Origin: JBFHIZ01 sp963666475
GTDB taxonomy: Bacteria > Bacillota > Clostridia > Lachnospirales > Lachnospiraceae
Direction of reading: 5' to 3'
DNA length: 64,000 nucleotides
NCBI GenBank assembly: GCA_963666475.2
Contig: OY762821.2
Span: 1 to 64,000 of the forward strand
The translations under genes and the position numbers were made by a program. Position 1 is the stretch's first letter; each line of letters starts with the position of its first letter. Shown here piece by piece: positions 61,532 to 64,000 of the stretch. The notes under the pieces are model-generated. The model was not told the DNA's origin. It did not search any database and saw nothing but the letters and a program-made list of their open reading frames with translations.

Positions 61532-63165
61532 TGAAATAGATAGAAGAATTTTTTATCTTCCGTTTCCATATGACCTATGATGATATCCAGAAGCATTTGA
61601 TATAAAAGGACACTGTCTATCATTTTATGCCTTCGACAGACCGTAATCACGTGTTCCACGTCAGCGATGATTTGATTATGGATTCTCTCATGTTCTCCTA
61701 AATTAGGATAATTATATTTGCGTAGTAAGTATTCTTCAAATGTGAAGTGAGACATCAAATCTTTATTGATGTCTGACAACAGATAGGTCAGTTCTGAAAC
61801 GGTAATTTTTTCTTGATGATTCTTTACGAAGGAATTAATCTTTTGTATCAGTTTAATATGCTGTTCATCAATTTTGTCTTCGCCACAGGTATATTCCTTT
61901 TCCCAGTTTACTTCCAGAATATCAAGGACATTCTGATTGAAATGACTAAAAATGGCTACGCAGTTTCGACCACGATTCTTTGCCATATATAGAGCCTGAT
62001 CTACATATTCGTATGTTTTTTGTTGCGTTGTATTTGGAATATAAGCGGTAAGTCCAATACTTATGGTCAAGTGATTTACTTTTGGGAAAGAATACATCGC
62101 GATTTTTTTACGAATACGTTCCGCGACGTCCCATGCGATAAAGATATCGGTATTCGGTAGGATGATCAAGAATTCCTCACCCCCATATCTGGCAAGATAA
62201 TCGTTGGAGCGCAGTGCATTTTTCATAATATCTGCGATTTTTATAAGAACCTGGTCTCCTTCTGGATGACCAAAGGTATCATTTACATGTTTGAAATGAT
62301 CGATGTCCAACATGAGGATGGAAAAGGGATACTGTGGATCCTTATCATTATGTGCAATTTCTTGCTTAAAAACTTCATCAATATACTTTCGGTTATGAAT
62401 TTTAGTCAACTCATCTAAATATAATTCTTCTTTTACAGAAATTTCATCGTAAATACGTTCCGAGACGTCATGGCACATAAATACAACACCTGTAACGGCT
62501 TCGTTGTATTTTATGGAACTAAAGACGGTATTCATATATACGGAACAATTTGATTTGGACAAAAATTGAATTTCTTCACGTAGTTCGTCTGAAGTGCTTA
62601 GGAGCTCGATAAGGAGTTTCTGAATTTTTTCGGGGTCGAGCATGTAGTCAAAAATGCTATGGTTTTTCATTTCATCTTGTGAATAACCAAGAATACGTTC
62701 GACAGAAGGTGAAATATATACAATGTTTCCATTCGAGTCACAGCGTCCAATAATATCTCCAGCGGAATCCGTAGTCAACTGGACCGTGGATAGCTGAGTT
62801 ACCAGGGATTCCTGCAGGCTCTTGTTCTTTTCGGAAAGACTGACCATGACATAAGTAATTACAAAGAGAGCCAGGATACGTATTGCAGGATCAAAGGATA
62901 GTGGTTGATGATATCCGAATTCATGAAACAGATGAAAAATTGAAAGTACGATGGTCAGTATATATGCCTTTTTGCGAAACCATGCGGCAGAAAGCATAAC
63001 TGGAATATAGAAAAGATGGGTAAATGTATTCTCGCCTGGACTCATCATATCCATAATATATGAAATAAAGAGCAAAAATAGTAAAAGTAGTAGGACCAGT
63101 AGGAGTCTAATGGTATCTTGCTTTTTCAGTTTTTGCTCTTTGTTCTTAGTTAAATGATTGCTCAT
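61519..63165 (-). CDS. Membrane PAS-GGDEF diguanylate cyclase with C-terminal hemerythrin
   Basis: A 548-residue protein: four to five N-terminal helices (20-110), a PAS domain (about 128-240), a GGDEF domain (about 245-407) with intact GGEEF (328-332) and the RSND inhibitory site (319-322), then a bacteriohemerythrin (about 420-545). All seven di-iron ligands are visible with standard spacing: H436, H473, E477, H492, H496, H532, D537. It should make cyclic-di-GMP under control of oxygen or redox state. The domain order is uncommon. AGGAGG precedes the ATG. It may regulate the glycan locus or motility, but no link is shown. Confidence 0.9.
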   Translation of the reverse strand: MSNHLTKNKEQKLKKQDTIRLLLVLLLLLFLLFISYIMDMMSPGENTFTHLFYIPVMLSAAWFRKKAYILTIVLSIFHLFHEFGYHQPLSFDPAIRILALFVITYVMVSLSEKNKSLQESLVTQLSTVQLTTDSAGDIIGRCDSNGNIVYISPSVERILGYSQDEMKNHSIFDYMLDPEKIQKLLIELLSTSDELREEIQFLSKSNCSVYMNTVFSSIKYNEAVTGVVFMCHDVSERIYDEISVKEELYLDELTKIHNRKYIDEVFKQEIAHNDKDPQYPFSILMLDIDHFKHVNDTFGHPEGDQVLIKIADIMKNALRSNDYLARYGGEEFLIILPNTDIFIAWDVAERIRKKIAMYSFPKVNHLTISIGLTAYIPNTTQQKTYEYVDQALYMAKNRGRNCVAIFSHFNQNVLDILEVNWEKEYTCGEDKIDEQHIKLIQKINSFVKNHQEKITVSELTYLLSDINKDLMSHFTFEEYLLRKYNYPNLGEHERIHNQIIADVEHVITVCRRHKMIDSVLLYQMLLDIIIGHMETEDKKFFYLFQDKQ

Positions 63166-63270
63166 AAAATTTTTTACCTCCTAATATGAAGTACTTTTAA
63201 TTATTATACCGTACACCTGAATTTTATACTAGTGTTTGTATTCCTTAATCTTTTTTTAATAAGTATTTTA

Positions 63271-63300
63271 TTGCATTTATATATACATTTATAGTATGAT
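63271..63300 (+). promoter_or_regulatory. Probable clpX promoter
   Basis: TTGCAT (63271-63276) and TATGAT (63295-63300) with an 18-base spacer, about 35 bases before the clpX ATG. It is a moderate match in AT-rich DNA. Confidence 0.5.
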
Positions 63301-63334
63301 TTACGTTATATAAGTAGTAGATAGGAGAATTATT

Positions 63335-64000
63335 ATGTCAAATCACACAATCGATCACGATGATGAACAATACGAATACGAAGATGTCTGCATGATGTGC
63401 AATCGTCCGGAAAGTAAAGCTGGAAAAATGTTCCACCTTCCTGGAAATATTAGCATCTGCAATGACTGCATGCATAAAACAATGGATACTTTAGGAGACG
63501 TTGACTACGATGAGCTGATGAAATATTCACCGCAAGTTCCTACAGACCTTTCCCAGATGAGTGTGGATGAAGCTATGCGGATTATTCAGATGAAGAATGC
63601 TGCAAAGAAAAAAAGTCCGAAAAAGGACCAACACGCAAATGAAAATGCGGATGATTCCGAACCGTTCGAGCAAAATGAACTGGATCTGGAAAACCCAGAT
63701 GATCCAGACGTGGAGGTAATTGAAGAGCCTGATGATTTAGAAGAAGTCTTAGGAAATATGCAGAGTCGTTTTCCAAATATTAATTTTTTAAATCTGTCAG
63801 ATTTACAAAATGAAGGGATGCCACAAAGAAAGCGAATTAAGAAAAGAAAGAAAAATGCGGATCCTGGAATCGATTTAAAAGATATTCCAGCTCCTCATAT
63901 TATCAAACAACGTTTGGATGAGTATGTAATTGGTCAGGAACAGGCAAAAAAAATTATTTCCGTTGCGGTATACAATCATTACAAACGTGTCGTTACAAAT
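63335..64000 (+). CDS. clpX: ATP-dependent protease ATPase subunit ClpX (3' truncated by window edge)
   Basis: The first 222 residues of ClpX, the unfoldase of ClpXP. Residues 15-48 are the zinc-binding domain with cysteines C19, C22, C42 and C45. The AAA+ part begins at PAPHIIKQRLDEYVIGQ (185-201) followed by AVYNHYKR. In E. coli that segment starts near residue 64; here about 120 extra residues intervene. They are highly acidic (about 106-138), then basic (KRIKKRKK, 166-173). The insert has no stop or frameshift, so it is expressed. AGGAG lies 7 bases before the ATG. The gene continues past the window. Confidence 0.93.
   Translation, partial: MSNHTIDHDDEQYEYEDVCMMCNRPESKAGKMFHLPGNISICNDCMHKTMDTLGDVDYDELMKYSPQVPTDLSQMSVDEAMRIIQMKNAAKKKSPKKDQHANENADDSEPFEQNELDLENPDDPDVEVIEEPDDLEEVLGNMQSRFPNINFLNLSDLQNEGMPQRKRIKKRKKNADPGIDLKDIPAPHIIKQRLDEYVIGQEQAKKIISVAVYNHYKRVVTN

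Overview
The window looks like chromosomal DNA from a low-GC Gram-positive anaerobe, most likely a gut Clostridia species of the Lachnospiraceae type. This is inferred from AT-rich codon use, strong AGGAGG-type ribosome binding sites, a pectin/hexuronate catabolic operon, an LCP-family attachment enzyme, GH25 muramidases and a hemerythrin-tailed diguanylate cyclase. It cannot be proved without a marker gene. No rRNA, tRNA, CRISPR array, insertion sequence or phage gene was seen, and no gene-free stretch exceeds about 200 bases.

Region 1 (1-8290) holds the 3' part of an ABC exporter, then a six-gene operon uxaB-uxaA-kduI-kduD-kdgA-kdgK behind a good sigma-A promoter with a LacI/CcpA-type operator at the start site. 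The missing isomerase gene uxaC lies at 13512-14918 on the other strand, behind its own promoter and a near-identical operator. Together these genes turn glucuronate/galacturonate and the pectin-lyase product DKI into KDG, KDPG and then pyruvate plus glyceraldehyde-3-phosphate.

Region 2 (8350-40881) starts an exceptionally large surface-glycan locus. It contains an MBOAT O-acyltransferase with a membrane-anchored partner, a GT-C-like glycosyltransferase fused to an SGNH ectodomain, pseudaminic-acid genes (pseF, pseI, pseG and a PseH-like GNAT), and an ABC flippase. A GtrII/GtrA/GtrB glucosylation cassette on its own promoter and a dTDP-Fuc4N module (wecE, a GNAT, a GT2) follow. The rest is acyltransferase-3 enzymes, further polytopic membrane proteins, an SGNH hydrolase, a catalytically degenerate SGNH paralogue and a pair of small ArnE/ArnF-like transporters.

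Region 3 (41002-61479) carries two membrane-anchored GH25 muramidases and a TagG/Wzm-TagH/Wzt exporter whose ATPase has a Wzt-type C-terminal carbohydrate-binding domain. Next to it is a WbdD-like methyltransferase-kinase, followed by a tandem-domain GT, a phosphoglucomutase, two more GTs, a WcaJ/WbaP-type initiating phosphosugar transferase, an LCP ligase, another GT and glmS. Together these supply precursors, start, extend, cap, export and probably attach a cell-wall glycopolymer.

Region 4 (61484-64000) begins with a perfect 48-bp bidirectional terminator. It then holds a PAS-GGDEF-hemerythrin protein on the minus strand and the 5' part of clpX, which has an unusually long acidic insert between its zinc domain and AAA+ core.

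The most unusual feature is the Wzm/Wzt-CBM plus WbdD-like methyltransferase-kinase set. This is the chain-capping export logic of Gram-negative O-antigens, here embedded in a Gram-positive wall-glycan locus with LCP and muramidase genes.
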